Counted from the first letter of the stretch, positions 1 to 13,107 are shown. The stretch is 64,000 bases of DNA from Panonychus citri (GCF_014898815.1 NW_026515502.1:310001-374000), one strand, 5' to 3'. A program made the numbers and translations. Notes: a model not told the origin generated them from the letters alone.

Positions 1-30
1 TCCTTTCATCGCAGAAAACTGAGAAGATAA
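1..30 (+). CDS. 3' end of a second copy of the serine-rich ORF (partial, cut by window edge)
   Basis: The first 30 bases read in frame as nine codons (S-F-H-R-R-K-L-R-R) followed by TAA. They are the exact reverse complement of the last codons of the minus-strand ORF at 25994-26638. This is therefore the 3' end of a mirror-image paralogue whose body lies to the left of the window. The function is unknown. The call rests on identity with the other copy, so it is only as good as that ORF. Confidence 0.4.
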   Translation, partial: SFHRRKLRR

Positions 31-2087
31 ATCATCAACTACTCGTAACCAAATCATCATCGATTCATCAATAATCAATCAACAATTTCTATTCACAATC
101 TAATCAACTTTCTGTATCAATCCAAAGACCAAATTAACCAAACAACAATTTCTATCTAGTCAATTGTTTATATTTTATCACTTTTCTTATTGTAAAATAA
201 ACTTTCAACTCCAAAACCAAAACAACCTTAACACTAATAATTTATTATCTTTTTGATAACTTTTAGTTTTTATATTAATAATTTTAAACTGTTATCTATT
301 CTCAGCGCCATCTATCAATATTATCTAATAACATTCTCGATATTAGAAACTTTTAAACTCCTATAAATGTCATCATATTATCAGAATAACATTTACTAGT
401 CTATAGGATTAACGGTCAAGATCAATAGTCGAGGTAAAGGAGGGAAAAGGATAAAGATAAAGATAAAGATAAAGATAAAGGAACATGAGATTAGTCATTA
501 AATTTATGATTCGAGATTCTTTTCTTTGAATAATCGGAAGAAACTCTTTTTTAGTAATTGACTGAATCAACTTTAATTCAGTTCTCAATTTTGATTAAAT
601 AACGAGAATTAAATAATATTATGATTAATTGGCTTTCGTTTCATTTGTTTGTTTGTCTATTTGCTGAACATTAGATTAATTATCTTGATTGAATATCAGA
701 CTCGCTGAATCAGATAAAAGCTTTTTTTATGTTTCTTTTCAACAATTAATTGAATTGATTCATGTTGAGATTTAATTATCTGCTATTTACTATGTTACAT
801 GTAATTAACTAATATACAATAAGTGAATCTCTGATTGTTATCATTGTCATAATCATCTGATTCTGTAACTGGATCAACAAATTATCAGAAAACAGTAAGA
901 GACAAATGATACAATTGATTAACATTGAATTGGAGTTTTTAGCTGACTAATTGTATCTGATGAACATTTTGAGCAACTTGAGATATTGACAATTAACTGC
1001 AATCAGCTGATGATAAGGGACCCAAGGATTAATTGATTATCCACTTAAATTGTTGATATGGTTGAAAATGAGTAAAAAAGCGTGAGATTTTATTTAAATT
1101 GTTATCTAATTAAATCTGATTGTAAGTAAAGAGGTTAAATGTTAATCAGTCTCTATGGGAAATGATTGAGTTAAAAAAACTGATTGGAAATATTGATTAA
1201 CTTGATTGTTATTCAATTGTCAATTGGATCAACGGTAAGTTACTTGATTACAATTAACTCTATTAACTGTATCCAATTGGTTAACTTATTTCCATGCCTA
1301 AGGGACACTTTGATCAACAATTTAAAGCCAATTTTTAAATCATTTCAATTTATCTGATGAGAAAAGGTCACAATCAAAACTTGTCTTTTATCATAATTTG
1401 TAGGCGATTAGAAAATATTGATAGTAAAAATGGAAAGAGTTTAATTGGTCGAGTTAATTTAATCACGAAACTTGAGCAACAAGGAGAATCGACAATTTTG
1501 TTCAAGATCATCTTTGTGTCACCAACAGTTGACTCAGAACACGATGTGTACCATTTTCCGTTTCTCGTGATTTTTGGCAAAGTAAAGTGAATGTCCAATG
1601 TTCATTCAGTTGTCGGTATTCAACTACTCGAATCTAAAGTTCTGAATCGGTACAAATATTAATTGTGGAATTATGTTCCAACTCTTTTCATTCCAGTTGA
1701 GTCCAAACGTAAATTGAGTGAGTTATTAATACAATTTGTGATTAGAAAAGATGATCAATGAAAATGATCATCGACAATTAGATGATGAACATGACTGAGA
1801 CTAGAAGCAGTTCGATTGTAACTGTTCATTGACTCGCGACATCAAATGAAAGTCAATTAATCAAAATGTTCAACGGCAATGGAAACAAATTTACTTTTAA
1901 AAGTTTAAAATGTTTGAAAAGTTTTTTTTTCAAATAAAACGGAAGTTAAAGTTTTCACTTGATTGTTGGTTCTTGTGAGAACCGGAATTATCAGATTAAT
2001 CATAATCACCAATGTAATCAAATCTATTGATTGTATAATCTACAACAAAGTGTTAATGTGTTTGCATCATTATCTTAATCTAATATC
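1..2087 (+). repeat. Palindrome block 1, left arm
   Basis: This block is the reverse complement of 23940-26023, with nearly the same length (2087 against 2084 bases). It begins with the 3' end of a coding copy and is otherwise non-coding. It holds a short GATAAA tandem repeat near 451-480 and a GCGCCATCTA motif near 305, both mirrored in the right arm. A short open frame at 1357-1590 is not conserved at its 3' end in the other arm, so it is not called as a gene. Confidence 0.9.
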
Positions 2088-4841
2088 ATTAGGATGCGAT
2101 TTACTTGAGGATAAAATATCTTAACGCTGAATAACAACTAAAAGCTTCAGAAGATGAAAACAAAAAAAAAGATTCACTAAATGGTCAATCTGACCAAAAA
2201 AGAAGTAAAAAAGAAAAATGATCTTTGACTGACCACAATGGTCAGTATACAATATTTTAGATAATCATCATCATCATCATCATCATCACCTAACCAAATG
2301 TAATTATGATTAACAGTTAGCAAAGTAAGTTGATTATTTTTACTCTTGTTGGGTCATTAAGATAACATTTGTAATGAGATAAAAATAGTTACTTTTCATG
2401 TTGATTCATAACTTTTTTTTGTTATCTGACCGATACAATTAACATGATAAACATAATGGACCAAGAGATCAAATTTTATGGTCAAATAGAGGGCAAAGTG
2501 GGTGAGATCAAACAAAAGGTCCACTCACTTTTTTACGCACTCACCTTAAAAATTCACCCACTCAATGATGATAATAATAATAATCATCATCATAATGACC
2601 CCCGGATAATGATCAATGTATTTAATATCAATGTTAAAATAAGAAAAAGTATAAGGAGCAAGAGAGAGAGAGAGAGAGAGAGAGAGATAAACATAACGGT
2701 AAAAAGGTTGGTAGATGAAGTAAAAGCAAATGTCAATTAATTGCATCTTCCAAATATTAATGACCACTACTGACCAATGAGTATTTGGAAAACATTTAAC
2801 TTACATCCCTGCGTCATTATCATTATCATCATCATAGTAATAATCATTATCATCTTTTATCGTCATTTTTTTTTTATTATGGTCATTTTATGGATTTAGT
2901 TACTTTGGTGTTTTATTGTTCATTGAATAATACTGACCCCTTATGTATATTTAATTGGATTATGATGACAAATGATTCCCCTGGTCAAGAATTAATTTCC
3001 CTTATTCCTGTTATGTTACATCAAGACGACCCAAAAGTAGCAGATTCATTCCTACGCCTTTCATTTACGCTTTTTAACATATCATCTTCATCCTTAATCA
3101 TCTTGACCATTAAACAAATTTTTCACCATTGTCCACTCTATCTCTCTTATAGGATTATCCTCTTGACCATTCAATCAAATCAAGATGAATGAATTGGTAA
3201 ATAGACATCAAGTAAGATTGTTTTTTTCCCTCTTCATGATAAATCCTATTTACCGGATAAACACACAAACGTATTTATGGTCAATCTGATGATGACCAAA
3301 ATGAGAATAAGATAAATCATAATCATCTGGATAATATTAATAAATCCTCTGGTATAATAATAATAAAAAAAATATTAAGATAACAAAACAAACATTAGTA
3401 TTAAAATGTTTTATTAAAATCCAATGATGTCCGTTTCCTTTACTAATGGTCAGTTACTATTAATACACAAAGATGATGATAATCAAACAATAAAATATCA
3501 CAATGGCCACAACAATGAGATGAAAAATTAATCATTAACAGTAACCTTTTTTTTTATACTTACCATAAAAAACTCATCTAATATACTGGTCAATGGTCAG
3601 TCTATGTAATAATAATATCGCTAGCATGGTGGTCAATATTTAGGCAGAAAAAAACAATCTGAATGACCATTGAAATAAAAAAACATAGATACAACTTTAC
3701 TCATGAGGATAATAAATGAACACAATTAATGTCAAAAGTTAAGATGATTAATATTAATTGTGAAAATATTATCATCAATTAATCATTTCTTAATCAGCTG
3801 TTTGATCAGCAAGTTGTAATTAATGAAAGTTTGGTGGTGTTGATTAACCAATAAATGTATATTACGATTGGTGCAAAAAAAAAGGGTTAACAATTAAACA
3901 ATTGTAATCAAGGTTGACACTTTTTTTTGTTGTTGGTTAAATTTGATTGTGATGGTGTTCATTGTTTTTCAATCACAACAATCAAACAATTGACGAAATT
4001 CAATACATTTCAGTTTCTCGTAGTCATGATTACGAAAATTAAAATGTAAATGTCAATGACAATTCATTTGATTAGCTAAAACAATCAAACAATCAGTTAA
4101 TTGTTGCCCACTTGAACCATAACTTAATTTAACCATAAGCACCAATAACAAACTTACCTTGACTCAGCACAGAAGTTTGAATTATTAAGTGTGTAAACAT
4201 TGTTGATTAACAATCAAGGTAATCAAGGTAGCAACAACAATCAATGAAATATATAAAAAAAAACTATGAAATCAACACAGATTGAAAGTAATCACAATTA
4301 ACTGTCATTAACTTATTTTAGTGTATTGATTACAGTTAACAGATTTGATTCAATGAATCGGTAAATGATCAAGTCAGCAAACCTGAAGTTTACATATGAA
4401 ATTAAAACAGAGAGAAAGAGAGAGAGAGTTTAATTGTTACGAGTAAAGAGGAAATCAATCAGTTAATTGTGACAACCATACTAATCATCATCATCATCAA
4501 TACCTGAAAACAAAAGGTAACAATTATCATCATTAACATTCAACATCAACAGCAAAAATTAAAAATATCAACGGAAGCTTTTTGTTTTTAACTCTTAACC
4601 AATTGTTAATCAGCAATCAGTTTTAATTGTAAACCAATAGGTTGATTTGATTTTTCAAATTGTCATGCAACCTGATAGCTATTATATGATTGCTGTGTTT
4701 CCAGAGTCACAGTGATTTAAATTGCTCCGGATTGAGAGTAGATTACAATCAACAATAAATGTTAATTGTTGAAGGGTTTTTTTAACTTCTTTTATTTTGG
4801 ATTTTTTTTTTCTCGTGCTTTTTATATAACCTGGACAAGAC
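2088..4841. other. Left-arm-only intergenic DNA upstream of the carboxypeptidase gene
   Basis: No gene is supported here. The stretch is AT-rich with CAT/ATC runs near 2265-2287, an (AG)n tract at about 2660-2687 and several poly-T runs. It has no counterpart in the right arm, where about 100 unrelated bases (23836-23939) lie between blocks 1 and 2. Open frames at 2444-2740 and 2890-3192 cross microsatellites or low-complexity DNA and show no recognisable domain. Confidence 0.6.
2660..2687. repeat. (AG)n microsatellite
   Basis: An uninterrupted AG dinucleotide run of about 28 bases in left-arm-specific DNA. It produces spurious ORFs on both strands. Confidence 0.9.
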
Positions 4842-7825
4842 ATGAAGGCGATTATCAACTTTTTTTGTTTTATTTTTCTTATTACTTTGTGGTGTCCATT
4901 TGTTTACCTTGATTTACGAAGACCCTTTTACCCTTCACCTTCAATTTCAACGTTGACCCGTCGAAACACATCACAACAGTTGACCAACACAAATACCCGG
5001 ACCTCGAGTCAAAAGACTGTGAATGATTTTTTCAAATCTTATCCAAGGTACGATGAAGTATCAAGATTTTTATCTTACCTGGTTTCGACTTATCCTAGTC
5101 TATCATCACTTGAGACCATCGGCCAATCATTTGAATCCCGGCCTCTTCAGATTATCCGAATAGGATCAACACCAATAGTATCACCAAACACCCGTAATCC
5201 TCCTGCTAAGCCAATCTTATGGATTGATGCTGGAATCCATGCTCGTGAATGGATCGCTCCGATTACTGCACTTTATATTGCCCATCGGCTGGTCAACGAT
5301 TATCAAACTGATCCAGTAACAAAAAACTTAGTCGATACCTTTGATTGGAGGATATTACCAATCGCTAATCCTGATGGATACGAATACAGTCATACAACGG
5401 TAACAATTTAAATTCTCGAGTCTTAATCTCATTTGATTTTAATTTTTTGTTTTCTACAATAATCCAAAGGATCGGATGTGGAGAAAAACCCGATCTCGAA
5501 ATTCATCGGTACCTTCGTGTGTGGGTGTTGATGCGAATCGTAATTTTAACTTTCACTGGATGGGTAAGATTATACAATTAGTTTAAAGCCACAAGATTAA
5601 GGATTTATCACTTTTATGCAAAGAGATACATTGGACCATAAGTCCAATAGGTTAATCCATTAATACGTGTTGATTGATTGTTTGCATGTCACTTTGTTTA
5701 CCTTTTGTCCATCATCATTAGCTAATCATTTACATTTTCAACATAATCTTTAACCAAATCATTGGTTGATTAACTTTATTCTGTTCGTTGATTGTTATTC
5801 TGTTAATGTTAAACAATCAAAGTCAACAATCAGTGACAAAAACATGATGAATTACCTTTAAAAGCTCATGATTATCTAATGGTCATTTTGTTGGTCAGTT
5901 TTTCCCTGTCAGCTTCATCTTTATCTCAAATCCTCAGGCTTACGTATAAATAGCTTATTAATCTGATATTAGCAGTATAAGTAAACCATCAATAGATTTA
6001 ATCAAGGGATTAAGGATTGATTCTCATTAAACTTGACTCATAAGATTGACCAATAGGAAAAAACTTTACCTTAAGGTTATTGATACTTTTGTTGTAAACA
6101 TGAAAAACTAATGCCCTTTGGGTTTTTTGAATCATCACCAGAATCAGGTTCAAGTTCAAACCCATGTGCTGAAATCTATGCTGGATCAAAACCTTTTTCA
6201 GAACCGGAAAGCAAAGCAATCGCCGCTTACCTGATGAAATATCAGCAAAGAGTTAAATTATATCTAACCTTTCACTCTTATGGTCAACAATGGTTATACC
6301 CTTGGGGCTATGCTGCTGATAAAACTGATCGTGATAATGACTTAGAAAAGAAAGCGTTGGTCGCAGTACAGTCCATTAGTTCAAAATACGGAACCAAATA
6401 CGAACTCGGACCATCAGGAATTAAACTATGTAAGCATCATACCAACTGACCACTCAATAGAAAAACATATAACTGCCCTTCCCCCAAGCTGGACAATTGT
6501 TATATCATTGTAAATCTTAATTTCTTTATGGAAAAGTGATAATCCACTCATTAGTCTAATGTTATTCATCCTCGAGCTATCATCTAATATGCTAGAATTA
6601 ATCTTGTTTCATTTCCTTGGTTCTTAATCTTCCGTTTCCTCATTCAACTTTTATCACAACAATTGATGATGATGATGATGATGATTAGCATTGTCAGGAT
6701 GATAATCACAGCATTTTCATTGGTATTTTTGCTTTGTTTTCATCTTAATACAATTATTTCCATCATCATTTGCCTTGTATCATAATCTCATTGGTTTAAC
6801 TCAATTAAGTTTAATTGTCCGTCAAATTAGTTTGTTGGTAAAGGATCATTAGCAAAGGTAGATTATCCATTTAATCATCATTGCCTAATAACTAAATTAT
6901 TACCCAACATAAGATTAACAATTTAACCTTTTATTTTGCAATTTTTTTCACAATAAGTTGATTATTGCAATTTGATTGTTAATAAGTTTTTCATTCGTTG
7001 ATCTTTTAGACTTGTTAATTGTTGTTAATTCAACCTTTTCTGTAGCATTGAATTTCATCAGATTTTTTCTTCCCTCTGCCAGCAATTGGTCATCATCAAG
7101 TTGTAATATGATGATTACAGTTACTTGACCCATTCCATTAATATATAGCAAATTTTATTTTCTATTGTCCATTTGTAATCTTGTTGGACATTCCGATGTC
7201 AATGAAACTCGTTTCTAGGATGTTTTTTATCCAATGGTCAGTTGATTACATTGAAGTGATTTTTTCATTCTGTTTTTTTTTTCATTTACTTGTCAATCTT
7301 AATTGCAGTTGATTGTTCACATTAGATAAAATTTGATAAAAAAAACCCAATCAAATCAACTTTTAATTAGAAAGATGGACGATCGAGATGATAATCAATG
7401 AAGATGTGTGATAAATCAATGTGATGAAATTTGATAACATTAACTGTCAATTATTTGCTAAATTATATTGGAAATTGACCTCATTCCAATGAAATACAAC
7501 ATGACCTTTTATGATATTATTTAGTACAATCAATCAATTGATTATTGGTTAATTTGTTTTGTTTAATTAAACAGATCCAGCAGCCGGAGGATCAGATGAT
7601 TGGGCTCTTGGTGTGGCTAAGATACCTTATTCATATACAGTTGAATTAAGACCAAATTTTGAAGATCCACTTGGATTTATCCTTCCAGTTGAACAGATTA
7701 AACCAACGGGCGATGAAACATGGACCGGGGTCAAGCAATTAGCCGTTGAGATTGCCAAAGATTTACCTAAACCTAAACGAGCCTCAGGTCGATCTCCTTC
7801 ACCAAGATTACGATCACGAGGTTGA
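4842..7825 (+). CDS. Secreted M14A zinc metallocarboxypeptidase, predicted B-type (Lys/Arg) specificity
   Basis: Four exons (4842-5399, 5470-5563, 6142-6429, 7575-7825) join in frame to 396 codons plus stop. A hydrophobic signal peptide spans about residues 4-23. Catalytic landmarks of the family are all visible: HARE (His133, Glu136) and His262 in TFHSYG as zinc ligands, Arg191 in MWRK, Asn209-Arg210 in DANRN, Tyr314, and the general base Glu337 in TVELRP. Cys203 and Cys226 fit the usual disulfide. The S1' motif reads YPAAGGSDDW. Asp321 occupies the place of Asp255 of carboxypeptidase B rather than the hydrophobic residue of type A, so cleavage after Lys/Arg is inferred. Only about 40 residues separate the signal from the catalytic domain, so the usual propeptide of roughly 90 residues seems absent. 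The C-terminus is basic and serine-rich. A TATA-like TTTATATAA lies only about 13-20 bases before this ATG, too close for ordinary use with it. The gene exists in the left palindrome arm only. Confidence 0.88.
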
Positions 7826-9080
7826 AAATGGATAATCATGATTCTAATTCATTCATTTATATTTTTCGCAATGGATTAGTTATCATAAAGGATAATCCGT
7901 TTCAAGAAATACATTCACATATTATTTTTAGATTTATTTTGAACAAATAATAACAAAACTAATTGTTGACAATTACTTAATCGTGAGAAAAGAAACAATT
8001 TTATCATTAAAACATTTTTAAATGTTTTCCAAACCTCGTTTCAATATCTTTCTTACAATTGTCATGATTATCTAGTAGTTTATTGAATGAGAGAGAGAAA
8101 ACTATTAACAATCAATTGTCTACTTGTTACAATTTATATGATGATATTTACATTCGGTCAATTGTTACAATGAAAATCTTTTAATTTGCTTAATCAACTT
8201 TAGCTCTTGAGATGAACAAGCGTCTTATCGGGTCATTGATGTTTCATATCGACTTAACCTTACGCTTAACCCATAAAAAAAGACATTGGACTTTTGATCG
8301 TAAAGAGAAAAAAAAAGTTTCAATTAATATTAATTGTGATTAAGGTACTAAAAAAAAGGAAACACAGTTAATTAATTTTCAATGATCATGAAAATTACGA
8401 TGATTAACATGATACAATATTTAGATAACTGTAAATGTTAATTTCCCCAAACAACTAAGGAAATGATTTGAATCAGTTTATTAATTTCTTTTCTTCATTT
8501 GTTGAGATCAGCCAATTCTGGTGATAACAATTAACTCTATTTTTTAGATATTTGCTCAATGTGTTACTAACATTTATTGTAAGTTAATTGTGGTCAGTAG
8601 CAATTAAATAAACAAATTTATGTATCCAAGAAGCCTAAGTTATTAGTTTTGATGAATTGATTCCCTGTGAGGCCAAGATTTCATTTCATATACTATTAGA
8701 TTAACACAATGGCCTTTCATAAGTAAATAGTTGATCAGGAAATTGACAAATTAGTTAATACATGTAATTAATTGCATATCACTAGTTTACTTAACGTTCA
8801 TAATGGTAAACATTTAATAACTTGCGTATTAACATATTCAGATTACAATTAGCGTTAATTTATCAAATATTGGAATATATTCCAATTCACTTGGACACGA
8901 TAAATTGATCCAAAACGAAAAAGTTTTAAAAAGTAGATTTTCGATTATATTTTAGAAATTCAGTCAATAGAAAATATATTCAAATGTTATTAATATATCG
9001 AAGTCTAGAATATATCAAATCATAAAGTAAATCTTTTATAATAGACATAATTCGAACTCATAAAATTGAAGATTGAGAAT
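7826..9080. repeat. Palindrome block 2, left arm, with flanking arm-specific DNA
   Basis: Homology with the right arm resumes at about 7873, only 48 bases after the carboxypeptidase stop codon, and runs to about 8443 (partner 23276-23835, inverted). The remainder, about 8444-9080, has no match in the other arm. A 40-codon frame from the ATG at 8212 has higher GC than its surroundings, but its 3' half differs between arms by a one-base homopolymer change, so it is not called as a gene. Confidence 0.8.
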
Positions 9081-9283
9081 TGATTAGCTTAATCCAAAGT
9101 GTCAATCTAATCTTGGATTTTTCTGCATATTATTAACTCAATGAAAGGTAATTGACTTTCTCATGTCTATCAAAAAGCATAGAGTTTTTTACTAATCAAT
9201 TCTACCATCCATCCTTCCATTCACAGGCCAATTCAATTGATCTTCTTTTCGTTCATGGTATCATGTTGTTGATTCCAATTTCA

Positions 9284-9319
<36 letters not shown>

Positions 9320-9630
9320 ACGCCTTTCAATATTATGACAGAGATTTGATATTTTTTATCTTGTCCTATTGTGTATTCGCTGTGTCTGTGTGTCCACTAA
9401 TCAAGTGTCCGCTTGGTAAAATATTCATTTCTCATCCTTCCTGTTTCATCACCATACACACACTCAGACACAAGTTAATACAAGACGAGAGAGAGAGAGA
9501 GATAAACCAAATTGTGACAATATAATAATTGTAACTATTTCGCTTGATTGTGAATATACATTTACGTTATTTCTGTTTTGTTTTCTTTGACATGATCACT
9601 AAATGTACACGCGACTTGTCACCAAAATGT
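9081..9630 (+). repeat. Palindrome block 3, left arm
   Basis: This is an inverted match to 19401-19960. It carries a (CT)n tract at about 9288-9314 and a (GA)n tract at about 9487-9502. The second tract is clearly longer in the right arm (about 19526-19558), so the arms differ at microsatellites as independent copies or alleles would. No gene is supported. Confidence 0.88.
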
Positions 9631-10394
9631 TGAATACTACCAAAAGAAATATTATTACATATGTACAATACAGTCAGGCCTTGTAAGAAGAAACAGTTTC
9701 CACTTTTGATGAAACAGGTAATTTTTTCTTCTCCCCTCTCACTTAATCCAATTTTTTATAACTCACCCGCTAAAGCGAAATATTCTCGTTCAAGTCAAGC
9801 GTTTTCATCAAGGTAGATTAAAGATGATGGGAATATAAAAAAAGTGAGATGAAACTCCTCATGTCTTTTTTATTTGTCTTTTTTCATGTCCTTTTTTATC
9901 GGTCAGATTTTCGTTTTCCAATTTATGTAAAAGTTGTTCTTGAGTTTAGAGTAGTTCGACGGCTTCACTTCTCGATTCTCAATGGTGTTTAGAGCACTGG
10001 ATATGGAATCAAGTCAGAAAAGTGACTAAACTTTTCCTTATGTTTATATCGATGGATCATTTTGATTGTTACGATCATTTGATGTAGAATCATAAGCTAA
10101 AGTAACTCAGAGTCGAGTAACAAGGAGAACGAAAAGTTCCAGAAGAGTAAATTTCATGATGATGAAAACAATTGATTTGTTGCTTTGAGAAGCAAAGAAG
10201 TGAAGTTTCTCCTTTTTATATTACTCGATGAGTTTTTGGAATCGACAATTGAATAAACATTCATCACTCGTTCATTGACACATTACAATTTAACCTTTTC
10301 CGTTCTTCCTTCCTTTTAAATCAGCTGATTAGAATCAACTAACTTGCACTAGACAAGCAAATTGTGATTTGAATCAGCGATTGATATAAAAAGG
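9631..10394. other. Left-arm-specific DNA containing a small direct-orientation shared piece
   Basis: From 9631 to about 10243 there is no counterpart in the right arm and no gene is visible. At 10244-10364 a piece matches 17886-17998 in the same orientation, unlike all other shared blocks. It includes GACAATTGAATAAACATT and a later stretch around TTGCACTAGACAAG. Confidence 0.65.
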
Positions 10395-11342
10395 AGAAAT
10401 TTGATAAAGCCAATTGGCTGATAAATTATAAAAAATTAAATTACTATTTATGTCCTTTTGACCCTGAGAAAAAAACTCTTTATCTCATTAGTAAAAAAAA
10501 GGGTCAATCAAAGGTCAATGATAAGTTAATCGCTTTTGCAATACAATTCGGATCTACAACTAACATCATGTAAACTCATTGATAACACTTATCATTGGTG
10601 CTACTTTAATACTTCGGATCCTCCTCTCTCATCATCATCATCACCAACTACATCGCAAGTGACATTATACTTTGTTAATGATGTTATCGTAAGTCTGATA
10701 AATTGTTTCATCCGATTGTTTATAAATTGTAACAATCATTTCACTCGGAAGGGTTTCTATCAATATAAACAACATCATCTTCAATCCTTATCATTGAAAA
10801 GTATCAATGTTTTATCCCAACCACCCACCTCTCACTCACTCACTCACTCACTCTCTCTCACTCTCACTTACTCTTTCCTTTCTTTCCTTCTCTCTTTCCT
10901 TCTCTCTTTCATTTTTTATCTATTTCCGGTCTTTACTCTACTCTAACCGTTACCCTTCATTTAAATAGCCTAAAGCTAATGGTTATCATCATCTTATACT
11001 CACGATCATAATAATAGATCGTCTTTCGTTCATCATCATTCTCATCATCATCATTATAATGATCCCTCTCAAATTATTCACTTATCCGTTTCCGTGAACA
11101 AAAGATCAACTTATTCCCATAGTTAAACCACGAGTATCACTAGATTATCAACATAATCATGATAATTACAATCATCCTCATCCTCGTCCTCATCCTCATC
11201 TTCATTTTCATCATCCTTATAATCATAATGATCATCAACCTTTTTTTACAAAAATTATGATAAATATTTTGTCATTTGCCCAACAAGTAGACACGTTTTT
11301 TTACTTGAATTTAAATCAGAATCAGAATAAAAGTCCTCAGGC
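10395..11342 (+). repeat. Palindrome block 4, left arm
   Basis: This is an inverted match to 16917-17880. It holds an open frame at 10536-10946 that stays open in the right arm (17308-17742) over its first 90 codons, with one Ser/Leu difference seen, then enters a CT-rich microsatellite of different length in each arm. It also holds CAT/CTC-rich runs at about 11035-11220. Confidence 0.88.
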
Positions 11343-12512
11343 TTTTGATTAACATTACTTGATAATTTGTGATCATTTAAATCAAGTTTAAACTTAGAGT
11401 ATAAAAATGATCAATCAATTTGTATTGTAAAGAGAAACAGTTTATTGTTACTCTGTGAGAATCAACAATCAACATCAATTGTTGTACATATCATTAGCAT
11501 CAACAATCAAAAGTTAATCATTGTTAGCAATACAAAGATGTACATGTACTTGTAAATGATATCCATTGAAAAAGTTCAAATGTTACACGATTAAAGAGTT
11601 ATTAATTGTAATTGTCGTAGTTATAGTTAATCGCAATTGACAATAACGATCAAAAATTCAATTTTCCCAGGGATTTGACAAAACCAACTCTCACCAAATT
11701 GATTCAATTGTTTCTCATTTTAACAATCAATTAAATTAAAATTTGTGTACTGTAAATACCAAACCCTCTGGTAACACTAATCCAATCGGATTAAAGGTTA
11801 TAAAGTTTACCCGCTAATCCTTTTACTTTTTTTATGAGTTAATTGTTTCATCTTAATAGTTGATGATAAATATTTCTTGATTATAATCACTCCTCAATAT
11901 CTTGGTTTTGTTGATTGGTAATTTAAATTTACTTGTAAATATTTAAATTGTAATTTAAACCGTTAACCAGTTTGATTTTGATACTTGATTAGCATTATCA
12001 TTATATTAACCCATTTGATTGTGATTAAATGTTACATGTTACCTCGTATAAATCATGATTAACTTGATCATCGATGGTTATTACTTAAATTGTTATCGTA
12101 ATCTAAAGCTAAATTGCTTGATAACTTGTTATTACAGTTGATCAAACAAATTATATTTCATTTTAAGACAATTTAAATTGTTTAAAATTTTAAAAAACGT
12201 TGAGAATAAAATTTGGCCTTAAATTACTAAAACGTGACTTCTCATTGCAATTAACTAATCCTTTTCCACTCTCAGTATAACAATTTATAAATCAACCACA
12301 CTTTTGATTAAATAAATTATCCTTAGGCTTTAAATTAATATCCTTTGGATTCACCACCATGAGCACAAATTGCTTGATGATTTGCTTGATTGTCACTTGA
12401 TAAGAGAGTGAATTATTTGATAACTTTATGAAAATTTGATTGTTAACTTTCAATTTACTATTAATGCAATTGACAAAAAAATTTATGCATACAAAGTGTA
12501 TTGTAAATCATC
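11343..12512. other. Left-arm-specific intergenic DNA
   Basis: About 1.2 kb lies here between blocks 4 and 5, where the right arm has only about 225 unrelated bases (16693-16916). It is AT-rich with many TTGATT/AATCAA words. I see no gene, RNA or mobile-element structure. Confidence 0.55.
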
Positions 12513-13107
12513 AGGTCACTCGTCCTGTTAATCCGTTAAGGTCATGGTTTAAAATATGATTATGATTATCCTTTTAAAACTTTATCCCTTCATAAAGTTA
12601 TAATATTAACTCATTAAACTCTCCCAGAGAGACAGAGTTAAATGGCTAATCAACATCAATTCACCACCACCACCAACAATAACAATAACAATTTATAATC
12701 AAATTTAAATTTACTTTAAATTGTCAAATAATCAAACATTTCAAATAAAAACCAATGAAAAAAAAGTGTCCATGGGAAATGTTATCAACTATTTAACAAG
12801 GAAAACTTTTTCACAGTTTGATATCAAATTGATAACAATAATAAAGATTACGATGATTATGATTATGATTATGATTATGGTTACGATGATTATGACAATA
12901 TTATCATTGTGATGATTAAGACGATGAGGATAAAAATAAAGATAAAGATGAGTATAAGGATGAAGATGAGGCTGAGGAAGATGAGACCAGGACGATGATG
13001 ATGATGTTGGTTTGTAACTGTGGCAATAACAATAAGCACACGTTTAAATTACCATAAACTTAACATTGACAATTTAAACTCATCTTCAAACTCACAATTA
13101 AATCTTA
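12513..13107 (+). repeat. Palindrome block 5, left arm (innermost)
   Basis: This is an inverted match to 16080-16692. It contains (GAT/GATTAT)n runs around 12850-13008 whose repeat number differs from the right arm; the right arm has a longer CAT run at about 16180-16205. The 63-codon frame at 12721-12912 lacks an ATG at its start and is mostly repeat-encoded, so it is not called as a gene. Confidence 0.88.

Noticed and set aside
1357..1590. 77-codon plus frame in palindrome block 1
   Set aside because: Its 3' end is not conserved in the mirror arm near 24,450, it has no domain or splice signals, and an equally long antisense frame overlaps it.
2088..7872. Interpretation of the carboxypeptidase segment as a transposon insertion
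   Set aside because: No terminal inverted repeats, transposase or target-site duplication is visible, and the other arm holds about 104 different bases rather than an empty site.
8212..8334. 40-codon frame with slightly higher GC just after the carboxypeptidase gene
   Set aside because: A homopolymer length change between arms alters its last codons; no signal peptide, domain or other support.
12721..12912. 63-codon frame identical in both arms (mirror at 16293-16484)
   Set aside because: It starts at TTG rather than ATG, and its second half is encoded by a GAT/ATTATG repeat. Identity is explained by the DNA-level inverted repeat.
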